Assembly (NCBI GenBank): GCA_031841125.1
Contig: CM063106.1
Coordinates: 186,001-250,000, forward strand
Source of the DNA: Acanthococcus lagerstroemiae
Taxonomy: Eukaryota; Arthropoda; Insecta; Hemiptera; Eriococcidae
Reading direction: 5' to 3'
DNA: 64,000 nt
Made by a program: the position numbers and the translations under genes. Positions 1 through 10,994 of this stretch are shown here, in pieces; the first letter of the stretch is position 1, and every line of letters starts with the position of its first letter. The notes below the pieces were generated by a model. The model was not told the DNA's origin. It saw nothing but the letters and a program-made list of their open reading frames with translations, and did no database searches.

Positions 1-367
1 TACTTATTACCCGGCAGGTTAATAAGATAAAATAATTGTACGAAGTCCATTTGTTCCTTTAATGAAAATGATTATACGGCTTGCAGAAAGATTGTTGCGT
101 ATTTAATTACAAGTGAGTGTTGTGTGTGTTATGGTTTGCAGAGGTGTCGAATAAATGGAAAATAATGCCTGTATTCATTCAGTCATTCTCTTCTAATTGC
201 GAATAAAAAATTCAAGAATGGTCCAATTCTGAATAAGAATGAATGTGATTCTTTCGATGGTGAATGTATCAACCCATAGTTACTGGAGGAGAGTAGCCGA
301 ATTTTAGTATTTCAAATCAGGACGATCGGGTATACAACTTTACCAACTTTGCTGTTTCGAGATATTT
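1..367. other. Unassigned upstream sequence
   Basis: AT-rich, non-coding in appearance. I see no conserved coding segment, RNA gene or clear repeat here. Confidence 0.5.
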
Positions 368-375
368 TCCTACAG

Positions 376-572
376 CAGCCTTACTCAAAGTATGCTCCGC
401 GGGGCTCCGCAAAGGCTCTGCTGTCCGCCGCACCAGGGCATCCAAAATTCTGGCCGTGTGTTGTATAGCAAGTAAGAAGTAAAAGGTTTTTTATTAATTC
501 AGTAAAGGGTTCCATAACATACATTGTGCTGTTGAGAAGGGGTCCGTCACCAAAAAAGTTTGAGAATCGCTG
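376..572. mobile_element. hAT-type MITE (197 bp)
   Basis: A short non-autonomous DNA transposon. The left end reads CAGCCTTACTCAAAG; the right end, read inward on the other strand, is CAGCGATTCTCAAAC. These form imperfect terminal inverted repeats of the hAT kind. A perfect 8-bp target duplication, TCCTACAG, lies at 368-375 and 573-580, which is the hAT hallmark. The interior has no transposase. A short open frame on the minus strand across it is incidental. Confidence 0.85.
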
Positions 573-580
573 TCCTACAG

Positions 581-924
581 TATTTAAATACAAAATGTAA
601 AAATACCTACCCATGACACTGCGAATTTCGTTTGCCAAACATAAGTGGAAATGTCACCAAAAAAAAAGTGATTTGGAGGACTAGATCGGCGGAGTTGTAA
701 CTGTAGGTAAGTTGGATTTTCAGTTTTCTCCTGTTTCATGCCATTTGGACAGGATTATAACTTACTGCTATAATTTAATATAGTATGATTATGATAAAAG
801 CTTTGATGGGTTCATCTGTTTGATAATGATCATACAAGGCTGGTTAATTTAGCTTCATCTTGGTTCTTAAATTCGTCTCCAACGAAAACGTCATACGTTC
901 GCATCAGTTATCTGTCCATTCATT
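581..924. other. Unassigned AT-rich spacer
   Basis: No coding or repeat signal that I can support. A splice-donor-like GTAAGT occurs near 705, with no exon around it that I recognise. Confidence 0.4.
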
Positions 925-2660
925 CGATTGTACATTTTTTTTTGTCACATACATGAAGTATACAACAACCCTGATGAAGAAATAGAAATAGAAGAAATAA
1001 ACATTGGAACAAGGGAAACAAAAGTGGAGCCTGAGATGTTGATGTCAGAACTGGAAAACATTATAAAAAACATTATAAAGAATTTAAAACAGAATAAAAG
1101 TCCAGGCCATGACAAAATTACTAATGAACATATAAAATTGAGTGATAGGGATGTACGAAAAATTATGAAAAACCTATTTAACAAAATTCTAAAAACCAAA
1201 AGTAAGTATCCCAAAAGACTGGAAATTATCAAACATAATTTTACTTTTCAAAAAAGGCGACCGTCATAAAATTGAAAATTATCGTCCTATAACACTAAGT
1301 TCGACAATCGCAAAAATATTTTCAAAGTTCATAGAAAGTAGAATAAGACCAATTATTAATAGCCAACAACCTATTGAACAAGCGGGCTTCAGACGAACAT
1401 TCTCCACAGTTGATTATTTACAAACAATGAACTTGCTCATAGAAAAAAGCAAAGAATACCAAATTGATGTATACACATACATCGCCCTAATAGATTACAA
1501 CAAAGCCTTTGATTCGTTACAACACCAATATCTCTTCCAAGCAATGAAAACACAAGGAGTACCGCAAAATTTGATAAATATAATAAAAGATATGTACGAT
1601 GGGGCAATGGCAAGAATTATAACAGACGTTGAAGGCGACTATTTCCCTATTAAGAAAGGGGTAAAACAAGGCGACCCATTGTCCCCTATCCTCTTCAACT
1701 GTGTTTTAGAAGAAAAAGAAATATTTAAACATGTTAGAATGTCCTGGGAGGAAAAAGGAATAAATATAAATGGTAAATACATCACGAATCTAAGATTCGC
1801 AGATGATATAGCTTTAATAGCAAAATCAAAAGACGAGTTATCCCAAATGATAAAGGACTTGAATTACTTTGGGGGAAAAGCGGGTCTATCGATGAATAAA
1901 AATAAAACGAAAATAATTAGCAATAGGAAAGAAACAAGGGGTACAAAAATAAACGGTATCCCAATAGTTGAGGAAACAACATACTTGGGACAAATAGTAT
2001 CTTTTGACGAGCAAATGACTAAAGAAATTGAATCAATAATTACAAAAACCTGGGCGAAGTACTGGTCATTGAAGGAGAGGTGTTCAAAGGCCCATTCAAA
2101 ATTACCCAAAAAAGTGAAATCTTCAATAAATGTGTCCTCCCGATATGTCAAACATGGTCTTTAAATAAAAAAATCATAAACAAAATAAAAACTACCCAAA
2201 ATGCAATTGAAAGATCAATACTAGGAATAAAAAAGAAAGACCATGTACCAATCATAGAAATCAAAAGTAAAATAAAAAACACAGAAGCAGTATCACATAT
2301 TAGAAGACAAAAATGGGGTTGGGCAGGACACATAGCAAGACTTCGCGACGACCGATGGACCTACTGCACAGCTTTTTGGTTTACTCAATATTATATAAGG
2401 AAACAGGGAAAACAAAAGACCAGATGGGCAGATGAAATAACGACATTTTTAACAAATAAAAATTGGGGGGAAATAGCCAGAAATCGAGAAGAATGGAATC
2501 GCCTACAGGAAACCTTTGCTCTTTATGGGCCAAGGAGAATACCTTTTGCGCGGGCCTTCACATTTTGAGATGTTTGTGTTTACGAATTTACATGTACATT
2601 TTTAAGGCCTGTATAACAGCATAAGTCTGTATTCTCTAATAAAGGTAACTGTAACATGAA
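925..2660 (+). pseudogene. RTE-like LINE, reverse transcriptase remnant
   Basis: Remains of a non-LTR retrotransposon that once copied itself through target-primed reverse transcription. Three blocks in two frames align end to end with one RT. The N-terminal fingers include an SPGHDK motif near 1100 (frame 1). The palm has YNKAFDS, KQGDPLSP and the catalytic FADD at 1796-1807 (frame 2). The C-terminal region has GWAGHIAR near 2320 (frame 1). Frameshifts lie near 1205 and 2085-2110. The endonuclease domain is missing, so the copy is 5' truncated, as is usual for LINEs. The tail near 2636 has AATAAAGGTAACTGTAA. The clade is judged from motif style only: RTE-like is most likely, and a related endonuclease-RT clade is possible. 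It sits upstream of the rhotekin exons. Confidence 0.85.
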
Positions 2661-3589
2661 GAGCTATCTATTTATGGACTAAAAAAATTGTTGAAGAGTC
2701 ACAGTTAAGACTTCACATTCCATTTATAGGAGTAATGCTACCAGATACGCTAAAATGCAGTCTTATAAATTGTTTGTGTAGCAATGATGATGTAAAAGTA
2801 CGTATACCATCGATGTGTTAGAGGAAATTCGAGATTAGTAGGAAGACGTTACAATGTAACATTATCTAGTAAGATCATTATTAGAAATTGAAAAACTTGG
2901 GTTAATGTTTCTCCCCAAGAAATGGAGTGAAGAGCACGGAAAATTATATTTTGCAAAAACCATAAAATTAATCAGTCTTAAATACCATTAATATACAAAG
3001 TTTTCGCGACGTAAGTAGCATGAGTGATTGCTTTGATTTTATTAGTCCATTAATTAGCAAGTTCAAATCCTACTGGGCTTGTACAGTAAATCATTCTGGA
3101 AGAACTTTCTTGTGGGCCGTCGAGTCTTTTGATTATCGTTTTCTTCCAAGTGCAGTCATTACTTGAATTTTGTTTGAAATTCTGTTGAAAATGGAATTTG
3201 TAATAAGTAATTATGAAAGAGTATCTATGGCGACTTTCGTCTTTGATTTATAACTGCCGTTTTTTACTTGAAATTTTCGATGTAAACTGCACCTTTTGTA
3301 ATATATTCATAAACACCATCAAATGTATTTCATGCGAAGAAATAAAAAATGACTGCTCAACTATTATTACTTTCTTCACAAAAATACCGCTGCAGCATTT
3401 AATTAGTTTTATAAGTAACATCAAACACTAGAGAATAGAAGAAAAAAATAAACATTTTGTCCAGTACGGTCTTCAATTATTCAAGTGCTAAATAGAATAA
3501 GAAATTACAAATTTTACAATTTACAAATTCTATAATTTCAAACGAGAATCGAGCATCCATCTTCCAAGTTCCAACCGCTTCAAATTCTC
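2661..3589. other. Unassigned AT-rich spacer
   Basis: No gene, RNA or mobile-element signature recognised. A 72-residue open frame at 3213-3431 has no recognisable domain and is probably chance. Confidence 0.4.
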
Positions 3590-3795
3590 CCGAGAATTCG
3601 AATTCCAAAGCATCAAGAATTCGAATTCGCAATCGAATTCGGGTGAATCGGATTCAAAAAGAATCGAATTCGAAAAGAATTCGGAAGAATCGGATTCGAA
3701 AGAATCGAATTCGGAAAGAATCGGATTCGAAAGAATCGAATTCGGAAAGAATCGTTGAGAATCGAATTTTTTAATCGAATTCGAATTCGAATCTA
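3590..3795. repeat. GAATTC/GAATCG tandem satellite
   Basis: Short palindromic words (GAATTC, GAATCGGATTCG) recur. The clearest part, near 3683-3760, repeats with a period of about 31 bases. It is a small local satellite of simple composition with no coding content. Confidence 0.8.
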
Positions 3796-4093
3796 AATCC
3801 CTGGCCTTGTTGGCAAAACAACACTTGCGTCATCGTTGTCCTGCCTGTAGTCACTTTTCAAAAAAAAAAGATGAGAAAAATGTACTCATGGGATTGAAAG
3901 TTTATACAGGGTGTACCACGAAAGTCCCCCCCCCTGTTTTTTCACGAACCGATGGGCAGATCTTCCCGGGACGAAAATGATTTCCCAGTCGTAAGGTCTA
4001 GTTTCTCTTGAGCTTAAAAAATTTTCTCCCCCTTTCACGGGGGGCTGGAACCTACCACCAACTTCGGAATCTTAAATAGGAAGGTATGCCTTT

Positions 4094-5390
4094 ATGCACC
4101 TTGTTGGAAAGGCCATTTACTCCAAAATACGAATCCGTGGGAAAAAATTAAAATTTATCAATTTTGGGGGGGTAAGGGACCTAGAGATGACTAAAATCCA
4201 CCCAGAATCAAAGTGTGGTGACCTATCAAACGAACTACCGAACATGGGGTTTTCCAGGTCGCTGATTTCGAAAATTGCCTTATTTTTTTGATTTGACTAA
4301 CTCAGGGGGCAGAACATTCAAAAATTTGGGGCAGAAGGGGTTATTTTAATGTTTCTCATTTTCGCTGATACAATGTCTTCATGCACCTTGTTGGAAAGGC
4401 CTCTTTCTCCCAAAAGTAGAATCCGTGAAAATTTTTTGAAATTCGTCAATTTTGGGGGGCGAGGTGGCCTAGAGGTGACCAAAATCCGCCCAGAATCAAA
4501 GTGTGATGACCTATCAAACGAACTATCGAATATGGGGTTTTTCAGGTCACTGATTTCGAATATTGCCTTATTTTTTCGATTTGACTAACCCAGGGGACAG
4601 AACATTCAAAAATTTGGGGCAGAAGGGGTTATTTTACATGTTTTTTATTTTCGCTGATACAATGTCTTCATGCACCTTGTTGGAAAGGCCTCTTTCTCCC
4701 AAAAGTAGAATCCGTGAAAATTTTTTGAAATTCGTCAATTTTGGGGGGCGAGGTGGCCTAGAGGTGACCAAAATCCGCCCAGAATCAAAGTGTGATGACC
4801 TATCAAACGAACTACCAAAAAGGGGGTTTTCTAGGTCGCTGATTTCAAATATTGCCTCATTTTTCCAATTTAACCCGTTTTAGAGTTTTAAAATCCAAAT
4901 TTTCAACCTAAAATTGGTTCCATTATTCACAAATTTTTGACTTTCTGAATGCAGATTATTAAAGTCGTTTTATGCACATCGTTGAATAGAAAACTTCCTC
5001 CAGAGTATGAATTCGTGAAAAAAATTTCAAAATTTATCAATTTTCGGGGTAAGGGGTCCAGAGATGACCAAAATCCGTCCAAAATTGAAGTATTATGACC
5101 TAGCAAAAAGACTATCGAAAAGGCGATTTTCGAGGTCGCTGATTCCGGATATCACATTTTTCCCCTGATTCAACGCGTTTCAGAGCCTTACAAAATTTTA
5201 GACCCAAAAGTGGTTCTAATTGACAAATTTTTGAGTTTCTTAGCTCAAGTTATCAAAGTGGCATCATGCACATCGCTGGATCAGACAGTTCCTCCAAAAT
5301 ATGAATTCGTGAAGAAAAATTGCAAATTCATCAACTTCGGGGAACGGGGTGTAACGCCAGCCAAAACCTATCCAAAATCAAAAACCTAAA
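4094..5390. repeat. Left-arm tandem units of FB1 (about 290 bp each)
   Basis: Each unit begins near TGCACCTTGTTGGAAAGG and contains CCCAGAATCAAAGTGTG and a later TTCAAAAATTTGGGGCAG. The first three units are close copies; the fourth and fifth are more diverged. Similar short peptides in successive units reflect the repeat, not a gene. Confidence 0.85.
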
Positions 5391-5729
5391 AGAGGTGCAG
5401 GGTGAGTTTTGAGAATGACTCTCCCCCCCTGTTTTTTTCTCGAATAATTGTCGGATTGCTCCCAAACAAAATGCGATCTTCGTGTACCGTGGTCTAGTTT
5501 CCTGCGGGCACAAGAAATTTTCTCCCCCATATTTGGGGGGCTGGAACGTACCACTAACTTTGGAATCTTAAATGGGAAGGTATGTTCTTATGCACCTTGT
5601 TGCAAAGATCTCTCCGCTCCAAAATTGAATCGGCGGAAAAAATTCAAAATTTATCAATTTTAGGGGGCCAAGGGGCCTATAATTGGGGGAAATCCATCCA
5701 GAATCAAAGTGTGATGACCTAGGAATTTC

Positions 5730-6790
5730 TAATTGTTCTGAGAAAATTCAAAGAAAAACTTACGTTAGAATGGTCAAAAATCGATACCACAAATGTCACT
5801 CCAGTTTTTGTAACCTTACTTTTGGAAATTTGGGAATTTCATCGAAGATCTTTGGGAAAATTTTCCAATGATTTTCATTAAAAATTTTGGAGGAAAAATC
5901 TCATAGGAAATAAGTTGATGGAAAACTACAATGGTTTTGGAGAATTTTGTCAATGATTTTCAGGGAAAATGTTGCATGATCTCTGAGGAATTCCATCAAA
6001 AATTTCTTGAGGAATTTTGTCAGAAATTTTTGGGGAGAAATTGCAATAATTCTAATCTTTAGGAAAATCATTCGATAATTTCTGAAGAATTTCATTAGGA
6101 AACATTTGGGAAAAGGCTCCGATCGTTTTTGAAGATTTTCATCAAAAATCTTCAGGAAAAATGTTCGAGGATTTTAGAAAAATTTCATCGAATTTCTTTG
6201 GGAAAATTTTCCGATGCTTTTGATGGAACTACATCAAAAATTTTTGAGAAAAAAATCCTTGGGTTTTTTCAATTTTTTTTATTATTAACAAGCTTAATGC
6301 TGAACTGAAGAATCTTATCGGACATTTCTGGAAAAAATTTCCAATGTTTCCCAGAGAATTTCTTTAAAATTCTTAGGGAAAATATTCTGATAATTTTTGT
6401 AGAATTTCATTAAGAGAAAAACTCCGACGATTTTTGAAGTATTAACAATGTTCAGAAAAAATGTTCTCCGAAGAAATTCATCGAAGATTTTTGGTGAAAA
6501 TCTCCGAGAATTTTCAAGAAATTTCACTGGAAATTTTCGGAAGCAAATTCCGGTAATTTTTGATACAACTAACCTCCAGGAAAAATGTTTTCCGAAGAAA
6601 TTCATCGAAAATCTGCAAGAATAATCTTCGATAATCTTTAAGGAATTTCATGAGAAATTCTTGGGAAAAAATTGCAATAATGTCCAAAGGTAGAAAAATA
6701 CAGGAAAAATCCCGGATAATTTTCAAAGGAAGTTCATCGCAGAAACGGAAAGAAAAATAATTGCAGATTTTCTCCAATAGTTTGCAAACA
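5730..6790. repeat. Central degenerate short tandem repeats of FB1
   Basis: A motif like GGAATTTCATCGAAAATTTT followed by GGGAAAA and CCGATGATTTT recurs about every 45-60 bases with many changes. It forms the spacer between the two foldback arms. The long minus-strand frames in it are repeat-driven. Confidence 0.7.
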
Positions 6791-6829
6791 AAAAAAGCGA
6801 ACGAATCACTTTCTGAACAAAAAATCCTA

Positions 6830-7560
6830 GGTCATCACACTACAATATTCTCGGTGGATTTTCTCCAATTGTAGGCCCACTGGCCCCCTAAAATTGATCA
6901 AATCAGAATTTTTTTCACGGATTCTAATTTTGGGGGAAGAGATTTTTTCAACAAGGTGCATGAAGTCATGGTGTCAGTGAACATAAAAAACGTAAAAAAA
7001 TGAATCCCTGCTCCCCCAAATTTTTGAATTTTCTGCCCCTGAATGGGTCAAATTGGAAAAATAACGCAATATTCGATATCCACGACCTGAAAACCCCCTT
7101 TTTTGATATTTCGTTCGATAGGTCATCACACTTTGATTCTGGGTGGATTTCCCCCAATTTTAGGCCCCCTGGCCTCCTAAAATTGATGAATTTTGAATCT
7201 TTTCCGCGAATTCAATTTTGGGGGGAAGAGGCCTTTCCAACAAGGTGCATAAAGACATTGTATCAGCGAAAATAAAAAACATTTAAAATAACCCCTTCTG
7301 CCCCAAATTTTTGAATGTTCTGTCCCCTGGGTTAGTCAAATCGAAAAAATAAGGCAGTATTCGAAATCAGCGACCTGGAAAACCCCATTTTCGATAGTTC
7401 GTTTGATAGGTCACCGCACTTTGATTCTGGGTGAATTTTGGTCATCTCTAGGCCCCTTGCCCCCCAAAATTGATAAATTTTGATTTTTTTCTACGGATTC
7501 GTATTTTGGAGTAAATGACCTTTCCAACGAGGTGCATAAAGGCATACCTTCCTATTTAAG
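6830..7560. repeat. Right-arm inverted units of FB1
   Basis: Reverse-complement copies of the left-arm 290-bp units, ending in GGTGCAT words at about 6955, 7243 and 7530. With the left arm they could form a very long stem in RNA or single-stranded DNA. Confidence 0.85.
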
Positions 7561-7726
7561 ATTACGAAGTTGGTGGTAGGTTCCAGCCCCCCGTGAAAGG
7601 GGGAGAAAATTTTTTAAGCTCAGGAGAAACTAGATGTTACGACTGGAAAATCATTTTCGTCCCGGGAAGATCTGCCCATCGGTTCGTGAAAAAACAGGGG
7701 GGGGGACTTTCGTGGAACACCCTGTA

Positions 7727-8002
7727 TGATTATTTTCTAATATATATGTGCTAAAATTCAGAATTTTTCACGCATTCTAAATTCTGTCATCTTTCATGAG
7801 AATCACTCAAAATAAATTATATGCGACCTTAAAGCAAGGATGGCAAACGAAACGAAACGAAATAACAATTGATTTTTGTCTAAAATAATATTATTGAAAC
7901 GAAATAACGGAACAAAAAAAACGTTTCGTTTGCCATCCCTAAAAAGCGCTAGTATAGAATAGGTATTTTCTGATAAGCGAATGATGCTAAAAGAATCTGA
8001 TG
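7727..8002. other. Spacer with AAACG words
   Basis: Between FB1 and the hairpin at 8003. It contains repeated CGAAACGAAAC-like words near 7850 and their complement near 7920. No gene seen. Confidence 0.4.
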
Positions 8003-8097
8003 GTGGATTTACATTCGAGTCGACAACATGTCGCGGACACACTTTTAGCATTGACAAGCTTGTCCGCGATGTGTCGCCGACTCGAATGTAAATCCAT
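8003..8097. repeat. Hairpin (about 37-bp imperfect arms)
   Basis: TGGATTTACATTCGAGTCG on the left pairs with CGACTCGAATGTAAATCCA on the right, and an inner TCGCGGACA pairs with TGTCCGCGA. The loop is about 20 bases. It is probably a small inverted-repeat element; no target duplication found. Confidence 0.8.
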
Positions 8098-8167
8098 AAT
8101 CCACCTTGAAGTAGGTCTTCTTTTCGTTCCCCCCCCCCCCCACCGGACTCGGGAACATAAAAGCTCA

Positions 8168-8361
8168 GGAGTGGTATTCTCGAAAAGTTGTTATGGTAAC
8201 CACTCATAACAACTAGTCCCAAGGTAGTGTTATGAGTGGTTATGAGATGTTATTCAACATTGCGGTAAATGGGTAACAACCGGTAACAACTCATAACAAC
8301 TTTTTTTATAACAACAGTGTTATCATAACATCGCATAACAACTTTTCGTGAATAGTGGTCC
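8168..8361. mobile_element. GTTGTTAT-type MITE, short copy
   Basis: The left end GGAGTGGTATTCTCGAAAAG continues into GTTGTTATGG. The right end is an inverted copy ending CTTTTCGTGAATAGTGGTCC. Many GTTGTTAT/ATAACAAC words lie inside. A longer relative is at 10995-11800. Target duplication unclear. Confidence 0.75.
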
Positions 8362-8618
8362 AGGTCGCTACAGGCACATCATGGAAGTTCAAGGCTTCGA
8401 ACTCTGAAGCTGCAAACTGCAATCACCCGGCAGACTTTGATAAACACAGAACAAATACTAGAAAACTAGAATACATTTCCATTTTCCGTTTCATTCCAAG
8501 TAGCAAGCAGAAATCAAACTCTACCTTTACAAGCCAAAAATAAATTCAAAGGACATAAATCCAAGGAATTTAAAAAGTCAGGAGTTTCAACGAATATAAA
8601 GTATGAACCAAAGTCATA

Positions 8619-9042
8619 AGGTGTTTTCGGGCGACTGAACTGCAACTTTTAAGTTACGGAAAACTGTAACAAGAATACTGTAGGTTGTAGGAAACTGCAG
8701 ACAGCGTGCCGGAACGGTATTTGTTAACTGGTGTCATCTTTGCCTAACCTGTTGTTTGTTATCACAAAAATTCGAATACTTGAATTTCAAATTTGAATTT
8801 TGTATGTACACTTGAGTGATAACGCAAAAACGTGATAACACGCATGACTTCTCGCTGTAATTTTTACCTGCAGCAAAAAAAAAATACTGCAGCGAAACCT
8901 ACAGAATTCTGTAAGCAGTAACTTGTAGGTTTCGCCGGAACGTTTTTCTGTAGGTTACGAAGTGTCGCCCGAACGCAATTCTGTAGCGAAACCTACAGTA
9001 AGTTACAGAATCTGTAACTTTGGTGGTCGCCCGAAAACACCT
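8619..9042. mobile_element. Inverted-repeat element with AGGTGTTTTCGGGCGAC ends (424 bp)
   Basis: AGGTGTTTTCGGGCGAC at the left is matched by its exact complement at the right end. Inside are recurrent words such as CTGTAGGTT and GAAACCTACAG in both orientations. No coding capacity and no certain target duplication. It is a non-autonomous DNA element of unknown superfamily. Confidence 0.75.
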
Positions 9043-9530
9043 CAGATACACCAAGTTAGAGGACTAACGCGTTTCCGCGTTCTGCCGTCATGCCAGCGCG
9101 CTGCTATCGCTGAACTCCTTTGTTTGCATTGCGCTTATATGGACATTTTTACGTTTTTGCGGATTAGCTCAAAAAAGATCAATTTTGATGAAAAATTGGA
9201 AAGAGCTAAATTTGTTCACCTTGGAATTTCCCATCAAATGCGAGTAAATTCGAAATTTTTATGGGTAAAATTTTGAAACTGATCTTACCTGATAGAAAGT
9301 AACAGGTAGAATGGTAGAATAAATTTTGTTCTTTTCACTTTTTCATAAAACTCGACCGTTATTGAGATAAACGCAAAACCTTGTTAGGGCCTTAGGGCTC
9401 CCAATGTTTACATTGATTTCACGGCAGTCGAACGCTGCCAGCGCTGCTATCGGGATAAATTATCGTAACATACGAAGTTTAACATTGGTTAAATGGAGAG
9501 TCGAACGAATTGGTGTATCCATATGACTTT
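9043..9530. other. Unassigned spacer
   Basis: No recognised gene. Two loosely similar GC-richer patches (about 9070-9110 and 9420-9455) share words such as CCAGCGC and GCTGCTATCG, perhaps an old duplication. Confidence 0.35.
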
Positions 9531-9695
9531 GCTCTATAGTTTCACCTGGGTATACTAAGCCACCATTTTAGTTCATACTGCGCCCGTCGATGCCGGATTG
9601 ACTACGCGTTACGCTCTGCATAGTCGGATTCGGCATCTACGGGCGCAGTATGAACCAAAATGGCAGCTTAGTATACCCAGGTGAAACTATAGAGC
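9531..9695. mobile_element. Near-perfect palindromic element, copy A
   Basis: The 165-bp stretch is a palindrome centred near 9613. The outer arm GCTCTATAGTTTCACC recurs as its complement at the right end. The core contains GCGCCCGTCGATGCCG and its near complement. The same core occurs in copy B (11519-11686), whose outer arms are much more diverged. No clear target duplication here. Confidence 0.8.
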
Positions 9696-9711
9696 CCTAC
9701 TATAGTACTAT

Positions 9712-9735
9712 CCACTGAACTGTATAGTTCAGTGG
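9712..9735. other. Perfect 10-bp stem-loop
   Basis: CCACTGAACT, loop GTAT, then AGTTCAGTGG. It lies 16 bases after palindrome A. It may be a remnant of another small palindrome. No known regulatory role. Confidence 0.6.
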
Positions 9736-9896
9736 CCACCTCCAGCTGTCAGTTTGTAACGGATAAAACTGAATTTATTTTCAGGTTTTAGATTTAACTG
9801 TTTAAACGTAATCTGGCTTTGAATTTCTTTGAATTGTCAAGTCAGGGTTCACAGATTACTAATTGTGTCCCATCTTCATTTGTTATCAACTTACGT

Positions 9897-9973
9897 CTCG
9901 GAAGAGTTCAGCTTCAGTTTCCAGGACTTGGTGGAGAATTTGAAGAAGTAGCCGGTTTTTAAATGTGAACTGT
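9897..9973 (+). other. Possible 5' untranslated exon of rhotekin
   Basis: The segment ends with GAACTGTAG followed by GTAAGTTC, a good splice donor, 75 bases before the acceptor of the next exon. It carries in-frame stops, so it would be untranslated. The intron implied (9974-10048) is short but ends in TTTTCAG. I see no promoter motif that settles it. Confidence 0.3.
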
Positions 9974-10107
9974 AGGTAAGTTCTTTCTATCCTCCCATTT
10001 ATTTACATTCTTTACAAGTACATTTGAGGTTAATAATCCAGTTTTCAGTCTGTTATGAAGACGAAATTGATGTGGTGAGATACCATCCGAATTTTCTGAA
10101 TTGCGAT

Positions 10108-10230
10108 ATGGGACCAAAAAAAAAGTTGAAAATAGTGGATCATCTCAAAGAAAATACGTTTCTTCACGGAGTGAATGATTTCCAGTCCAAAATACGAAGA
10201 CGGGAATCCATCCGGATTAAACACCAAAAA
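10108..10230 (+). CDS. Rhotekin, N-terminal exon
   Basis: First recognised coding exon of a rhotekin orthologue, a Rho-GTPase-binding scaffold protein of the cytoskeleton. The exon opens after TTTTCAG at 10049 and ends at AAA before GTAAGC (donor at 10231), leaving phase 0. I place the start at ATG 10108 (MGPKKKLKIVDH) because it is the first in-frame ATG in the exon; an upstream start is not excluded. It gives 41 residues, strongly basic (KIRRRES, RIKHQK). The sequence itself is not diagnostic. The assignment comes from the exact phase match to the exon at 19000-19190. The exon is closely surrounded by MITEs. Confidence 0.7.
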
Positions 10231-10994
10231 GTAAGCTTCTGGTGTTCAATTTTACTATTGCTAACGCAGAATAATGTCCCAGTGTTCTCGACTAGCCTTT
10301 TGAAATCGGAAAGAGGTAGTCGTAATATTGTGTGTGGGCATGTGAAGGTAGTTAACTTTGTGATCAGTTCCCTGCAGTCATCGGAAATTTAACGCGGATC
10401 TCGTGACCGCATAGATTTTTTCTTCCGTATCGTTTGTCACGATGTATCGTGTAATTTCCTTCAAGAATTGTACATAGTTCGTACGCCACTGTACATACTA
10501 TGTCATACATCCTACACGACACAGACATAGAAGGTATCGGTCGCTTCAAAATTATGGAGTGGTTACGTATTATCAAGCTGCCGTGTCGACACATTTGTAA
10601 ACAAAATGAGGTATTAGTATCGTTGGAAAGAGCATAAGAAGTAGAATTTTTCAAAATTGGGCCCCGATTCAACAAAAATGTGTACTCACGTTTAAAAAAG
10701 CTTATCAGTAAACGCTATGTCATATAGTTTCCACATGGCTCTTGAACTTCGAATCGCGTGTTCTCAAAAAACAGATTTTGCTGGTTGGTTCCCTTATGCT
10801 TAACAGCGTCCAATATGATTACCTTTAATATAAAAATAGTCCGTTGAATTATCCCGAATGTACCCATTGCTTGTTACCTAAACGGTCATAGAGTGCAAGC
10901 TTTTCAATGAAGCTAAAACTTCTTACTAAAATTTAAATGCTCGAAAAATGAAGCCTTTCCGCGTATAAAAATGTTGATAAAGCATATGACTTCA

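Larger units (their letters stand above)
3907..7724. mobile_element. Foldback element FB1 (3.8 kb, long inverted repeats built of 290-bp units)
   Basis: The ends are inverted copies, CAGGGTGTACCACGAAAG at left and the complement of CAGGGTGTTCCACGAAAG at right, with TA on both sides. Each arm starts with a module of about 180 bp carrying runs of C or G. The left arm then has about five tandem units of 285-300 bp, at 4094, 4379, 4670, 4974 and 5266. The right arm has inverted units near 6955, 7243 and 7530. A second copy of the terminal module lies at about 5399-5600, and the centre is degenerate short repeats. No transposase is visible. The architecture resembles Drosophila foldback elements, but I do not recognise the sequence family. 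Confidence 0.85.

Noticed and set aside
381..638. 85-residue minus-strand frame
   Set aside because: It lies across the hAT MITE and its duplication, so it is not a gene.
690..715. AACTGTAGGTAAGTT, identical to the donor region near 9966
   Set aside because: A 15-base match is within chance for a splice-like sequence in 64 kb, and no exon surrounds it.
4094..4883. Series of similar 65-106-residue frames in FB1
   Set aside because: They repeat because the DNA repeats; the frames have no domain and are broken in other units.
5901..6777. Overlapping minus-strand frames rich in Phe and Lys
   Set aside because: Produced by the short degenerate repeats in the centre of FB1.
10386..10560. Possible further coding sequence after the first rhotekin exon
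   Set aside because: The frame reads through the donor at 10231 into intron sequence, and the next exon in phase is at 19000.
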